The notes: generated by a model not told the origin, from the letters alone. Shown: positions 1 to 9,269, counted from the first letter of the stretch. The stretch: 64,000 nt of DNA from Acidobacteriota bacterium (GCA_016213675.1 JACQZW010000066.1:1-64000); one strand, 5' to 3'. A program made the numbers and translations.

Positions 1-2
1 AT

Positions 3-66
3 CGCCGTGGGGTGTCGGTGGCCCGAGGAGCGAAGCGACGAGGGAACACCGAGGGGCCCCACGGCG
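3..66. repeat. Long imperfect inverted repeat
   Basis: CGCCGTGGGG (3-12) pairs with CCCCACGGCG (57-66), and TCGGTG (15-20) pairs with CACCGA (47-52), leaving a small internal loop and a 26-nt apical region containing GAGCGAAGCGACGAGG. It may be a terminator for a gene left of the window or a dispersed repeat; there is no T-run. Confidence 0.5.
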
Positions 67-287
67 AGCCGGCCTGCTCGGTCGCGCGCGGAGGATCGCG
101 CTGCCGGCCGCGTGGGAACGCGGCCGGCAGCGCAAGCCCGAACCAGGGGGGGCCATATGGGGGGAAGGACCGGGGTCCGTGATTGGCGGCAAGTCGAGGG
201 GGCGGCCCTCCAAGCTAGACGAGATCGCTTCGTCGCTGCGCTCCTCGCGATGACGAGAAGAAGTCGATGGGCACGCCCTCACCCCGA

Positions 288-308
288 CCCTCTCCCGCCG
301 GGAGAGGG
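288..308. repeat. Dispersed hairpin repeat (CCCTCTCCC-GCC-GGGAGAGGG)
   Basis: This is a perfect 9-bp stem with a 3-nt loop, preceded by CCCTCACCCCGA. The word resembles intergenic repeats seen in many unrelated GC-rich bacterial genomes. No gene uses it as a clean terminator here. That the family is widespread is remembered knowledge; the hairpin is read directly. Confidence 0.6.
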
Positions 309-490
309 CGCCCCCGCCCGCCCGCAGGGTGAGCGCCATGGAGCTGGGTGGCGCGGATCGCCCAGGGGCGTGGGGAGATCCACCCCGGTGCTAGGATGGT
401 CGCAGGTTCCTGAGACGAGGCGGGCGGGGCGGTGAGATCGGCGATCTCGGCCGTGCCCGTGGCGTGCGGGAGCCGGTGGAGCCAGGAGCG

Positions 491-1831
<1,341 letters not shown>

Positions 1832-1846
1832 GGAGCCTCGCCCCGG

Positions 1847-1863
1847 TGGGGAAAAACTCCCCA
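1847..1863. other. Inverted repeat TGGGGA-AAAAC-TCCCCA
   Basis: A perfect 6-bp inverted repeat with a 5-nt A-rich loop sits 16 bp after the activator gene. It has no T-run, so it is a weak terminator candidate; it could equally be part of the upstream activator sites of the following sigma54 promoter. Confidence 0.35.
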
Positions 1864-1902
1864 TCGGCCCTCACACCTGCCGTCCACCCCGATCCCATCG
1901 GC
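1860..1902 (+). promoter_or_regulatory. Possible upstream activator sites (direct repeat CCCATCGGC)
   Basis: The 9-mer CCCATCGGC occurs at 1860-1868 and 1894-1902, 34 bp apart (about three helical turns) and roughly 85-130 bp upstream of the -24 element. The second copy is also half of the perfect inverted repeat CCGAT-CCC-ATCGG (1889-1901). Spacing and distance suit binding sites for the Fis-type HTH of the adjacent activator. This is an inference from position and repetition only. Confidence 0.4.
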
Positions 1903-1986
1903 ATCTCGACCCGTCGGCCGCACCCGGAACGCCGCTCCCGCGGTAATTGGGCAGTGAGACACCGCCGATAGACAAAGGCTTGTACC

Positions 1987-2002
1987 TGGCACTCACATTG
2001 CT
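1987..2002 (+). promoter_or_regulatory. Sigma54 (RpoN) -24/-12 promoter
   Basis: TGGCAC (1987-1992), five bases, then TTGCT (1998-2002) matches the sigma54 consensus TGGCAC-N5-TTGCW, with the invariant GG and GC exactly 10 nt apart. The nearest downstream start is ATG 2080 of the NuoE-like gene. Together with the sigma54 activator just upstream, this makes the redox operon a sigma54 regulon member. Confidence 0.88.
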
Positions 2003-2079
2003 TTGACACGGCGCAGACATTCTGTTTCGACGCGGCGGGCACGAGAAAACAGGCAGGTCTTTTGGAGGGTGACGGCACC

Positions 2080-3240
2080 ATGGGTCGGACCATTGATCCC
2101 TGGCAAGGCTCGGCGCGGGGACGCCGGCGCGGGCCGGTGTCCGCCTCCCCGCCGCCGGCTCGCCCGCGCGCCGACGACCTGTGCAGCACCTGCGGGGCCG
2201 ACGCGACGTGCCGGCTCCCCCGGCAGGAAGGCGGCGTCTGGCACTGCGAGGCGTTCGTCGAGGTCGAGAGCAGCCGGGCGGGCCGGGCAGGTGCCGGCCG
2301 GCCTTCCCCGCCGACTACCCGGCCCGGAGCGGACCGGAGCGGCGGACCGGATCCCGCGACAGGGAGCAAGGACCACTCGAACGGAAAGGCAGGGACCATG
2401 AGCGGAGTCGGGCAGATCGTCGACAGGCACCTGGGCGAGCGGGGCGAGCTGATCACGATCCTCGAGGAGATCCAGGCGAAGTACTCGTATCTCCCCGAGG
2501 AGGCCTTGCGGGTCGTCTCCGAGCGGACCGGGCGCTCCCTCACCGACATCTACGGCGTCGCCACCTTCTACAAGTGGTTCAGCCTCAAGCCGCGCGGCCG
2601 TCACCTGTTGACCTGCTGTCTCGGCACGGCGTGCCACGTCAGGGGGGCTCCGCGCATCGCGGACGAGCTCTCCCGGCAGCTCGGCGTGCGCGCCGGGGAG
2701 ACGACCCCCGACGGCGAGTTCACCCTCGAGACCCAGAACTGCCTCGGCGGGTGCGCCCTCGGTCCCATCGTCGTGGCCGACGGGCACTACTTCTCCAACG
2801 TCGCCACCTCGGCGATCCCCCGCATCCTCGAACGGACCAAGGAGGGGCTGGACCGGGTGGACGCCCGCACCGACGAGCGGGTGTTCCCGGTCGAGGTGAG
2901 CTGCGCCCGCTGCAATCACAGCCTGATGGACCCGGGAAGCCAACTCGAAGGCCAGCCGGCCATCCGGGTGACGATCTCGTTCGGCCAGCATCACGGCTGG
3001 CTGCTCCTGTCGAGCCTGTACGGTTCCTACACCATCGAGGCCCAGCACGAAATCCCGTTCGACGAGGTGGCCAACTTCTTCTGCCCGCACTGCCACGCCG
3101 AGCTGCGGGGGGCTTCCGACTGCGCGATGTGCGGCGCGCCCATGGTGCCGATGATCGTGCGGGGCGGCGGCGTCGTGCAGATCTGCGCCCGGCGCGGCTG
3201 TCGCGCCCACATGCTCGACCTCAACGGGAGCGTCTCGTGA
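2080..3240 (+). CDS. NuoE/HydC-like [2Fe-2S] subunit with extra N- and C-terminal Cys domains
   Basis: This is a 386-aa protein with three parts. Residues 35-56 carry a C-x2-C-x5-C-x11-C motif in a Pro/Gly-rich leader. Residues about 107-265 are the NuoE/HydC thioredoxin-like [2Fe-2S] domain with cluster ligands at C180, C185 (CLGTAC), C221 and C225 (CLGGC). Residues 270-386 add four Cys pairs (275/278, 335/338, 348/351, 369/374) typical of zinc ribbons. ATG 2080 is chosen because GGAGGG lies 10 nt upstream. Met107 (ATG 2398) is an alternative that would give a plain NuoE core without the first motif. In HydABC/NuoEF-type complexes this subunit passes electrons through its 2Fe-2S cluster next to NuoF, which is encoded immediately downstream. 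It is the first gene after the sigma54 promoter. Confidence 0.85.
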   Translation: MGRTIDPWQGSARGRRRGPVSASPPPARPRADDLCSTCGADATCRLPRQEGGVWHCEAFVEVESSRAGRAGAGRPSPPTTRPGADRSGGPDPATGSKDHSNGKAGTMSGVGQIVDRHLGERGELITILEEIQAKYSYLPEEALRVVSERTGRSLTDIYGVATFYKWFSLKPRGRHLLTCCLGTACHVRGAPRIADELSRQLGVRAGETTPDGEFTLETQNCLGGCALGPIVVADGHYFSNVATSAIPRILERTKEGLDRVDARTDERVFPVEVSCARCNHSLMDPGSQLEGQPAIRVTISFGQHHGWLLLSSLYGSYTIEAQHEIPFDEVANFFCPHCHAELRGASDCAMCGAPMVPMIVRGGGVVQICARRGCRAHMLDLNGSVS

Positions 3241-3292
3241 CCGCCCCGCCCCGTCCCGAGCGGCGGGCACCGGAGAACAAGGGGTTGACGCG

Positions 3293-6200
3293 ATGGATCG
3301 TCTGAAATCGCCCAGCGAGTTCGCCGAGCTGCAGGAACGATTGCGCTTCGCCCGCGACCCGAGCACGCCGGTGATCGTCATCTCGGCCGGGACGTGCGGC
3401 CAGGCGAGCGGCGCCAACGACCTCATCCGCATCGCCAAGAAGGAGCTGCTCAGGCGCGGCCTGGCCGACCGGGTGCACCTGCGGGTGACCGGCTGCCACG
3501 GCTACTGCGAGAGCGAGCCGGCGGTGCTGATCGAGCCGGGGCGCACCTACTACCCGAAGGTGGGGTTGGAGGCGATGGCCCGCATCATCGACGCCGTCGC
3601 CCAGGGGGAGGTCGTCGAGGACCTGGTCTACGTCGACCGCTCGACCGGCAAGCGGATCCCGCGGCAGGACGACATCCCCTTCTTCCGCCGCCAGGTCCGT
3701 ACCATCCTGTCCCGCAACGAGCGGGTCGACCCGATCCGCATCACCGACTACGTCGAGTCGGGCGGCTACGCCGGGCTCGCCGGCATCCTCGAACGGCGCG
3801 CCCCCCGTGCCGTCATCGACGAGGTCAAGCGGTCGGGGCTGCGCGGCCGCGGCGGCGCCGGCTTCCCGACCGGCCTGAAGTGGGAGCTGCTCGCCAAGGA
3901 AGCCGACGGGCACGGCAAGTTCCTCGTCTGCAACGCCGACGAGGGCGACCCCGGCGCCTACATGGACCGCGCGGTGCTCGAGGGCAGCCCGCACAGCATC
4001 ATCGAGGGCATGCTGATCGGCGCCTTCGCGACCGGCGCGACCGAGGGCGTCATCTACGTCCGCAACGAGTACCCCCTGGCCATCAAGCACCTGATCATCG
4101 CCCTGCGCCAGGCCCGGGAGCTCGGCCTGCTCGGTGCCGACATCCTCGGCACCGGCTTCTCGTTCGACATCAACCTGGTGCGCGGCGCCGGCGCCTTCGT
4201 GTGCGGCGAGGAGACCGCGCTGATGAGGTCGATCGAGGGGAAGATGGGTGAGCCTCGCCAGCGCCCGCCGTTCCCCGTCCAGAAGGGCATCGACGGGCGG
4301 CCGACCGCGATCAACAACGTCGAGACGTGGGCCAACGTCCCGGTCATCTTCGACGTCGGCGCCGAGGCGTACGCCCGCGTCGGCACGCCGGGCAACGCCG
4401 GCACCAAGATCTTCAGCCTCGTCGGCAAGGTCAGGAACACCGGGCTCGTCGAGGTGCCGATGGGGACCACGATCGCCGAGATCGTCGACGGGATCGGCGG
4501 CGGGGCGATCGGGACGTCGTCGGTCAAGGCCGTGCAGACCGGCGGCCCGTCCGGAGGCTGCATCCCGACGCCGATGTTCAGCCTGCCGATCGACTACGAC
4601 AGCCTCGCCCAGGCAGGCACGATCATGGGCTCCGGCGGCATGATCGTGATGGACGAGAACACCTGCATGGTCGACGTCGCCAAGTACTTCATGAGCTTCC
4701 TCAAGGAGGAGTCGTGCGGCAAGTGCTTCACCTGCCGCAAGGGCACCCAGCGGATGTGGGAGCTCCTGGACGACATCTCCCGCGGCCAGGGGACGCTCGC
4801 CCACCTCGACCTCCTCGAGGAGCTCGCGCTGGTGGTCAAGGACACCACGATGTGCGGGCTCGGGCAGACCGCCGCGAACCCTGTGCTCTCGACGCTGCGC
4901 TACTTCCGCAAGGAGTACGAGCGGCACATCGTCGAGCGCCGGTGCGACGCGTTCGTCTGCCAGGAGCTGACCGGCGCGCCGTGCCAGTCGTCGTGCCCGC
5001 TCGGGACCGAGGCGTGGCGCTACATCGCGCACGTCGCCCGCGGCGAGGTCGAGGAGGCCTACTTCGCGATCCGCCAGGCCAACCCGTTCCCGTCGGTGTG
5101 CGCGCGGGTGTGCAACCACCCGTGCGAGGAGCGCTGCCGGGCGGGGTCCACCGGGGGCGACCCGGTCGCCGTCCGCGCCCTCAAGCGCTACGTCACCGAC
5201 CGGGTGGACCCGATGCTCTTCCGGCCCACCCGGACCCCGGTCGCCGGCGCCGAGGAAACGCCGATCGCCGTGGTCGGCTCGGGCCCGGCCGGTCTCACCG
5301 CGGCTCACTACCTCTCGCTGATGGGCTACCGGGTCACCGTCCTCGAGGCCGACCCCGAGCCGGGCGGGATGCTGTTCTCCGCCATCCCCGCCTACCGGCT
5401 GCCGCGCGAGGTGGTCAAGAAGGAGATCGCCTCGCTCCTCGACCAGAACATCACGCTCCGCTGCAACACCATGCTCGGCCGCGACGTCACCCTCGACGGA
5501 CTCCTCGAGGAGGGCTTCAAGGCCGTCTTCGTCGCCCTCGGCGCGCACAAGAGCCTGACGCTCTCCTTGCCCGGCGAGGACAGCGCGGGCGTGTTCCCGT
5601 CGATCTCGTTCCTCAAGGCGTTCAACCAGCGCGGCGAGAAGCTCGCCCGCGGCCGGGTCGGCGTCATCGGCGGCGGCAACTCGGCCGTCGACGCCGCCCG
5701 GGTGGCGCTGCGCCAGCCGGGGGTCGAGAGCGTGACGATCTTCTACCGCCGGACGCTGCACGAGATGCCCGCCTTCGCCGAGGAGGTCGAGGCGGCGCTC
5801 CAGGAAGGCGTCAACATCGAGCCGCTCGCCGCGCCGGTCCGCATCCTCACCAAGGACTCCCGGCTGATCGGCATCGAGTGCGTCAAGAACAGCCTCGGCA
5901 CCCTCGACGAGAGCGGCCGCCGCAGGCCGGTCCCGGTGCCGGGCAGCGAGTACATCGTCCCGCTCGACACCCTGATCGTCGCGATCAGCGAGGGATCCGA
6001 CACCGACTGCATCGCCGTCGCCGGCGCCAACCGCGTCGAGGTCTCGGCGGCCGGCACGGTGCGGGCCGACCCCGAGTCGCTTGCCACCAACCGCCCCGGC
6101 GTGTTCGCCGGCGGCGACGTCGTCACCGGGCCCAACACCGTCGTCGACGCGATCGCGGCCGGCAAGCGGGCCGCCATGGTGATCGACCGCTACGTGCGCG

Positions 6201-6556
6201 GCGAGCCGCTCGTCCAGCCCCGCCGCCCACGCCTGCCCGAGATCTACGTCGAGCCGCTCGTCCCCGAGGGCGAGGGGACGCCGACGGCCCGGGCCGCGAC
6301 GCCGCGGCTGTCGATCCCGGCCCGGCGGCGCAGCTTCGCCGAGGTCGAGGCCTCGCTCTCGGCGGCGGACGCCGCCCGCGAGGCCAGGCGCTGCCTGCGT
6401 TGCGACCTCGCGTTCTTCCGGGGGGAGGTCTCGCGACCTCCCCTCGGCGCCGAAGTGAATTCGGCGCCTTCACCCCTCCGCGCCGGCGACCCTGTCGGGT
6501 CGCCGGGGCCCTGCGGGTCCCGGAACTCGGCTGGCAGTCAAGGAGGTCGGCCATGA
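3293..6556 (+). CDS. NuoF/HydB-GltD fusion flavoprotein (NADH and NADPH dehydrogenase modules)
   Basis: This 1087-aa fusion has three modules. Residues 1-110 are a thioredoxin-like Fe-S domain with C35, C68 and C72. Residues about 130-545 are NuoF: the FMN loop GLRGRGGAGFPTG (182-194), NADEGDPGAY (214-223), an NADH motif near 298-310 and the [4Fe-4S] ligands C475, C478, C481 and C521. Residues about 550-1040 resemble the GltD/NfnB small subunit: Cys ligands at 556-568 and 603-615, FAD GSGPAG (662-667), NADP GGGNSA (793-798) and a second FAD motif in the last part (RPGVFAGGD). This suggests NADH oxidation linked to NADP(H), as in electron-bifurcating complexes; that role is an inference. About 34 C-terminal residues are encoded by an inserted hairpin element. 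The stop overlaps the next start (ATGA). Confidence 0.9.
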   Translation: MDRLKSPSEFAELQERLRFARDPSTPVIVISAGTCGQASGANDLIRIAKKELLRRGLADRVHLRVTGCHGYCESEPAVLIEPGRTYYPKVGLEAMARIIDAVAQGEVVEDLVYVDRSTGKRIPRQDDIPFFRRQVRTILSRNERVDPIRITDYVESGGYAGLAGILERRAPRAVIDEVKRSGLRGRGGAGFPTGLKWELLAKEADGHGKFLVCNADEGDPGAYMDRAVLEGSPHSIIEGMLIGAFATGATEGVIYVRNEYPLAIKHLIIALRQARELGLLGADILGTGFSFDINLVRGAGAFVCGEETALMRSIEGKMGEPRQRPPFPVQKGIDGRPTAINNVETWANVPVIFDVGAEAYARVGTPGNAGTKIFSLVGKVRNTGLVEVPMGTTIAEIVDGIGGGAIGTSSVKAVQTGGPSGGCIPTPMFSLPIDYDSLAQAGTIMGSGGMIVMDENTCMVDVAKYFMSFLKEESCGKCFTCRKGTQRMWELLDDISRGQGTLAHLDLLEELALVVKDTTMCGLGQTAANPVLSTLRYFRKEYERHIVERRCDAFVCQELTGAPCQSSCPLGTEAWRYIAHVARGEVEEAYFAIRQANPFPSVCARVCNHPCEERCRAGSTGGDPVAVRALKRYVTDRVDPMLFRPTRTPVAGAEETPIAVVGSGPAGLTAAHYLSLMGYRVTVLEADPEPGGMLFSAIPAYRLPREVVKKEIASLLDQNITLRCNTMLGRDVTLDGLLEEGFKAVFVALGAHKSLTLSLPGEDSAGVFPSISFLKAFNQRGEKLARGRVGVIGGGNSAVDAARVALRQPGVESVTIFYRRTLHEMPAFAEEVEAALQEGVNIEPLAAPVRILTKDSRLIGIECVKNSLGTLDESGRRRPVPVPGSEYIVPLDTLIVAISEGSDTDCIAVAGANRVEVSAAGTVRADPESLATNRPGVFAGGDVVTGPNTVVDAIAAGKRAAMVIDRYVRGEPLVQPRRPRLPEIYVEPLVPEGEGTPTARAATPRLSIPARRRSFAEVEASLSAADAAREARRCLRCDLAFFRGEVSRPPLGAEVNSAPSPLRAGDPVGSPGPCGSRNSAGSQGGRP
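6422..6521. repeat. Multi-hairpin repeat element, copy A
   Basis: Four adjacent hairpins can be read. HP1 is 6422-6430/6435-6443 (9 bp, loop TCGC). HP2 is 6446-6454/6460-6468 (9 bp, loop GTGAA). It is followed at once by TTCACC (6469-6474), whose TTCAC is complementary to the HP2 loop. HP3 is 6483-6492/6497-6506 (10 bp, loop TGTC). HP4 is 6505-6511/6515-6521 (7 pairs including one G-T; it shares two bases with HP3). The same architecture recurs at 52073-52195 with different stem sequences. This copy lies inside the 3' end of the NuoF-GltD coding frame. Confidence 0.75.
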
Positions 6557-7227
6557 TCAACCTCACCCTCAACGGCCTCCCGGTCGAGGTCGAGCCGGGG
6601 ACCACGCTCCTGGAGGCCGCCACCTTCCTCGGCTTCCCCATTCCCACGCTCTGCCACATGGAAGGGCTGTCACCGTACGGCGCCTGCCGGCTGTGCGTCG
6701 TCGAGATCGGCGAGGGGCCACGCGCCAAGCTGGTCTCCTCCTGCACCTACCGGGCCGAGCAGGGGCTCAAGGTGCGGACCTCGTCGGCGCGGGTGGTGCG
6801 GGCGCGGCGCATGGTCATCGAGCTGCTCCTCGCCTCCTGCCCGCAGTCCAAGACGATCCAGGACCTCGCATCGGCGCACGGCGTTCGTCAGCAGCGCTTC
6901 CGCCAGGAGCACGAGGACTGCATCATGTGCGGCCGCTGCGTCCGGATGTGCGAGGAGCAGATGATGGCCAAGGCCATCGGCTTCCAGGGGCGCGGCGAGC
7001 ACCGCCGGATCGGCACGCCGTTCGACAAGCGATCGGAGGTGTGCCGCCTGTGCGGCGGCTGCATCTCCGTCTGCCCGGCCTGCCAGCTTCGCTGCACCTA
7101 CAGCGATCCGGACAAGGTGATCTGCGGCGGCTGCGCCAACCTCGCGCCGCCGTGCCTGGAGAAGCCCGGCTTCGACGACCTGATGTGCTACATGAAGCCC
7201 TGCGTCGCCTGCGAGATCTCGAAATGA
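6553..7227 (+). CDS. HoxU/NuoG-like [2Fe-2S]/[4Fe-4S] electron-transfer protein
   Basis: This 224-aa protein resembles the N-terminal half of NuoG or HoxU. It has a plant-type [2Fe-2S] ferredoxin domain (C34, C45, C48, C64) and two [4Fe-4S] motifs (C123/126/129/133 and C164/167/170/174). A Cys-rich tail follows with eight further Cys between 177 and 220. The usual NuoG His/Cys cluster region is altered, with SCPQSKT in place of the common HPLDC pattern. AGGAGG at 6541-6546 and the ATGA overlap with the upstream stop fix the start. It probably wires the NuoE/NuoF module to the GltB-like partner or to ferredoxin. No catalytic hydrogenase or formate dehydrogenase subunit is present nearby. Confidence 0.88.
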   Translation: MINLTLNGLPVEVEPGTTLLEAATFLGFPIPTLCHMEGLSPYGACRLCVVEIGEGPRAKLVSSCTYRAEQGLKVRTSSARVVRARRMVIELLLASCPQSKTIQDLASAHGVRQQRFRQEHEDCIMCGRCVRMCEEQMMAKAIGFQGRGEHRRIGTPFDKRSEVCRLCGGCISVCPACQLRCTYSDPDKVICGGCANLAPPCLEKPGFDDLMCYMKPCVACEISK

Positions 7228-7351
7228 CCGTCCCCCGTGACCCAAGGCCGGTGACCCGACCCACCCTCCCCCGCGCCTGCGGATGGACGGGCGAACCGGG
7301 CCGCAGGCCACGGACCACGGGCCACCCGACCCTAGACCAAAGGAGGGCATC

Positions 7352-8935
7352 ATGACCCTGTCGCGCGTCAACTCGTCCGCCGCCACCCTCACCAAGAACC
7401 GCACCGAGGAGTCCATCGTCCCCGCCTCCGGCATGTGCGTCACCTGCGTCGACGGCTGCGTCGGCATGTGCGAGATCGGCAAGTCGGCCTACCGCGGGCA
7501 CGAGGTGATCTACCCGCAGCCGTTCGGCGTCATCACCACCGCCGCCGAGAAGGCCTACCCGGTCGACTACTCGCACTTCAACATCATGGGCACCGCGGTC
7601 GGCGCCCACGGCATCCCGCCCGATTCCGACAAAGCGATCTTCCCGGCCGTCGACCTCACCGTCGTCATCGGCCACGACAAGGGGATCAAGTTCCGCTACC
7701 CGTGGATCATCCCCGGCATCGGCTCGACCAACGTGGCGAAGAACAACTGGGAGGGGCTGGCGATCGGCTCGGCGCTCGCCGGGACCGGCCTGACCATCGG
7801 CGAGAACGTCGTCGGCATGGACGTCGAGACCGAGCTGAAGGACGGCAAGGTGGTGAACACCGCGGACCTCAAGAACCGCGTCCGCCTCTACACCGAGCAC
7901 CAGCGCGACGGCTTCGGCCTGATCGTCGTCCAGGCCAACGTCGAGGACACCCGCCTCGGCGTCCAGGAGTACGCCATCAACACGCTCGGCGTGCAGGCCG
8001 TCGAGCTCAAGTGGGGCCAGGGCGCCAAGGACATCGGCGGCGAGGTGAAGATCCGCGACCTCGCCAAGGCGCAGCTCCTCGCCGACCGCGGCTACATCGT
8101 CCTGCCCGACCCGCACGACCCGTTCGTCATCAAGGCCTACGAGCACGGCGCCTTCAAGGAGTTCGAGCGCCACTCGCGGGTCGGCATGGTCAGCGAGGAG
8201 GGGTTCGCCCAGCGCGTCGCCGAGCTGCGCAAGGCGGGCGCGCGGTACGTCTTCCTGAAGACCGGCGCCTACCGGCCGGCCGACCTGGCGCGGGCGGTCA
8301 AGTACGCCTCGAAGTACAAGATCGACATGCTGACCGTGGACGGCGCCGGCGGCGGGACGGGCATGAGCCCGTGGCGGATGATGAACGAGTGGGGCGTGCC
8401 GCCCGTCGAGCTCCACGCGCTGCTCCACCAGTACTGCCAGCAGCTCGCCGATCGCGGCGAGTACATCCCGGCGATCACGGTGGCCGGCGGCTTCACCTTC
8501 GAGGACCAGATCTTCAAGGGCCTGGCGATGTGCGCGCCGTTCACCCGGATGGTCGGCATGGCCCGCTCGCCGATCGCCGCCGCCATGGTCGGCAAGACGA
8601 TCGGCCGCGCCATCGACGAGGGGCAGCTCCCGGTCTACGTCGAACGCTTCGGCACCTCCAAGGACGAGATCTTCGTAACCGCCGCGGCGCTGCGCCAGGA
8701 GCTCGGCAACAACGAGTTCGACACGCTGCCGACCGGCGCCATCGGCCTCTACACGTACTACGAGCGCCTCGCCCAGGGGCTGCGCCAGCTCATGGCCGGC
8801 AACCGCAAGTTCCGACCCGACCTGATCGCCCGCGACGACATCGCGGCGCTCACCCCCGACGCGGCGCGGATCTCCGGCATCACCTACGTCATGGACGTCG
8901 ACAAGATGGAGGCCGAGAAGATCCTCAGCGCGTAG
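7352..8935 (+). CDS. GltB-like FMN-binding (glutamate synthase domain) protein
   Basis: This 527-aa protein matches the FMN-binding central domain of glutamate synthase large subunits and its archaeal-type stand-alone relatives. The barrel signature is visible in the Gly-rich GAGGGTGMSPW stretch and in the motifs around IKTGAYRPADLARA and ITVAGGFTF. It lacks the N-terminal glutamine amidotransferase domain and begins with a C-x2-C-x3-C-x3-C motif (C29, C32, C36, C40) that could hold an Fe-S cluster. A strong AGGAGGG ribosome-binding site at 7341-7347 supports ATG 7352. With a GltD module fused to NuoF upstream, the operon supplies both glutamate-synthase halves, but the substrate need not be glutamate. 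It is the last gene of the sigma54 operon. Confidence 0.85.
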   Translation: MTLSRVNSSAATLTKNRTEESIVPASGMCVTCVDGCVGMCEIGKSAYRGHEVIYPQPFGVITTAAEKAYPVDYSHFNIMGTAVGAHGIPPDSDKAIFPAVDLTVVIGHDKGIKFRYPWIIPGIGSTNVAKNNWEGLAIGSALAGTGLTIGENVVGMDVETELKDGKVVNTADLKNRVRLYTEHQRDGFGLIVVQANVEDTRLGVQEYAINTLGVQAVELKWGQGAKDIGGEVKIRDLAKAQLLADRGYIVLPDPHDPFVIKAYEHGAFKEFERHSRVGMVSEEGFAQRVAELRKAGARYVFLKTGAYRPADLARAVKYASKYKIDMLTVDGAGGGTGMSPWRMMNEWGVPPVELHALLHQYCQQLADRGEYIPAITVAGGFTFEDQIFKGLAMCAPFTRMVGMARSPIAAAMVGKTIGRAIDEGQLPVYVERFGTSKDEIFVTAAALRQELGNNEFDTLPTGAIGLYTYYERLAQGLRQLMAGNRKFRPDLIARDDIAALTPDAARISGITYVMDVDKMEAEKILSA

Positions 8936-8964
8936 CCGTCAAGTGCTCCGTACGATCCTCGCGA

Positions 8965-8986
8965 GGGGCGCGGGCAACCGCGCCCC
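8965..8986. terminator. Hairpin between convergent genes (9-bp stem, GCAA loop)
   Basis: GGGGCGCGG (8965-8973), GCAA, CCGCGCCCC (8978-8986) is a perfect stem capped by a GNRA-type tetraloop. It lies between the convergent GltB-like and zinc-ribbon genes. There is no T-run, so it is a bidirectional terminator-like hairpin rather than a textbook intrinsic terminator. Confidence 0.5.
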
Positions 8987-8992
8987 GTCGCG

Positions 8993-9211
8993 TCACCGGG
9001 CCGGTCCGCCGAGGAGGATCGAGCGGTACTCGCTGGCGTCGTTGTCGTCCTTGCCGCCGAGCGAGGCACCGCAGGCGGCGCAGCGGTACTCGTACTTCGT
9101 GCCGGTGGGCAGGACGAGGAGCAGGTGACGCCGCACCGGCTGCGACCGGCGGCACGTCGGGCAGTACAGCTCGCTCGCCTCGAACGCCTCGAACTGGGGC
9201 CGGTCAGTCAT
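8993..9211 (-). CDS. Small zinc-ribbon protein
   Basis: This 72-aa protein has two Cys pairs, CPTC (17-20) and CAAC (44-47), separated by a basic/hydrophobic stretch (RRHLLLVLPTGTKYEYR). That is the classic layout of a zinc ribbon. There is no signal peptide, so it is probably cytoplasmic. Its function is not recognised. The start at 9211 is the first ATG before the ribbon; the frame stays open upstream but overlaps the next gene's 3' side without a domain. No strong Shine-Dalgarno is visible. Confidence 0.75.
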   Translation of the reverse strand: MTDRPQFEAFEASELYCPTCRRSQPVRRHLLLVLPTGTKYEYRCAACGASLGGKDDNDASEYRSILLGGPAR

Positions 9212-9269
9212 CACCCGAGGAACTTCTCTCGCCGGCTCGCGCATGTCAAGGGCCCGCGCCGAACCCCTC

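Larger units (their letters stand above)
1..490. other. Non-coding leader region rich in dispersed repeats
   Basis: No convincing gene lies in the first 490 bases; the open frames here have no domain, no ribosome-binding site and look like GC-driven shadows. The stretch holds a long imperfect inverted repeat near its left end, a segment resembling the widely dispersed 'CGCTTCGTCGCTGCGCTCCTCG' intergenic repeat (about 225-250), and a 9-bp perfect hairpin of the CCCTCTCCC/GGGAGAGGG type. It ends at the ribosome-binding region of the sigma54 activator gene. Confidence 0.6.

Noticed and set aside
2398..3240. ATG 2398 as the start of the NuoE-like gene
   Set aside because: Possible, but ATG 2080 has a clearly better ribosome-binding site and the frame is open throughout; kept as an alternative.
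3221..5761. 846-aa reverse open frame over NuoF
   Set aside because: Same GC shadow effect; composition is biased and no motif is seen, while the plus strand encodes clear NuoF signatures.
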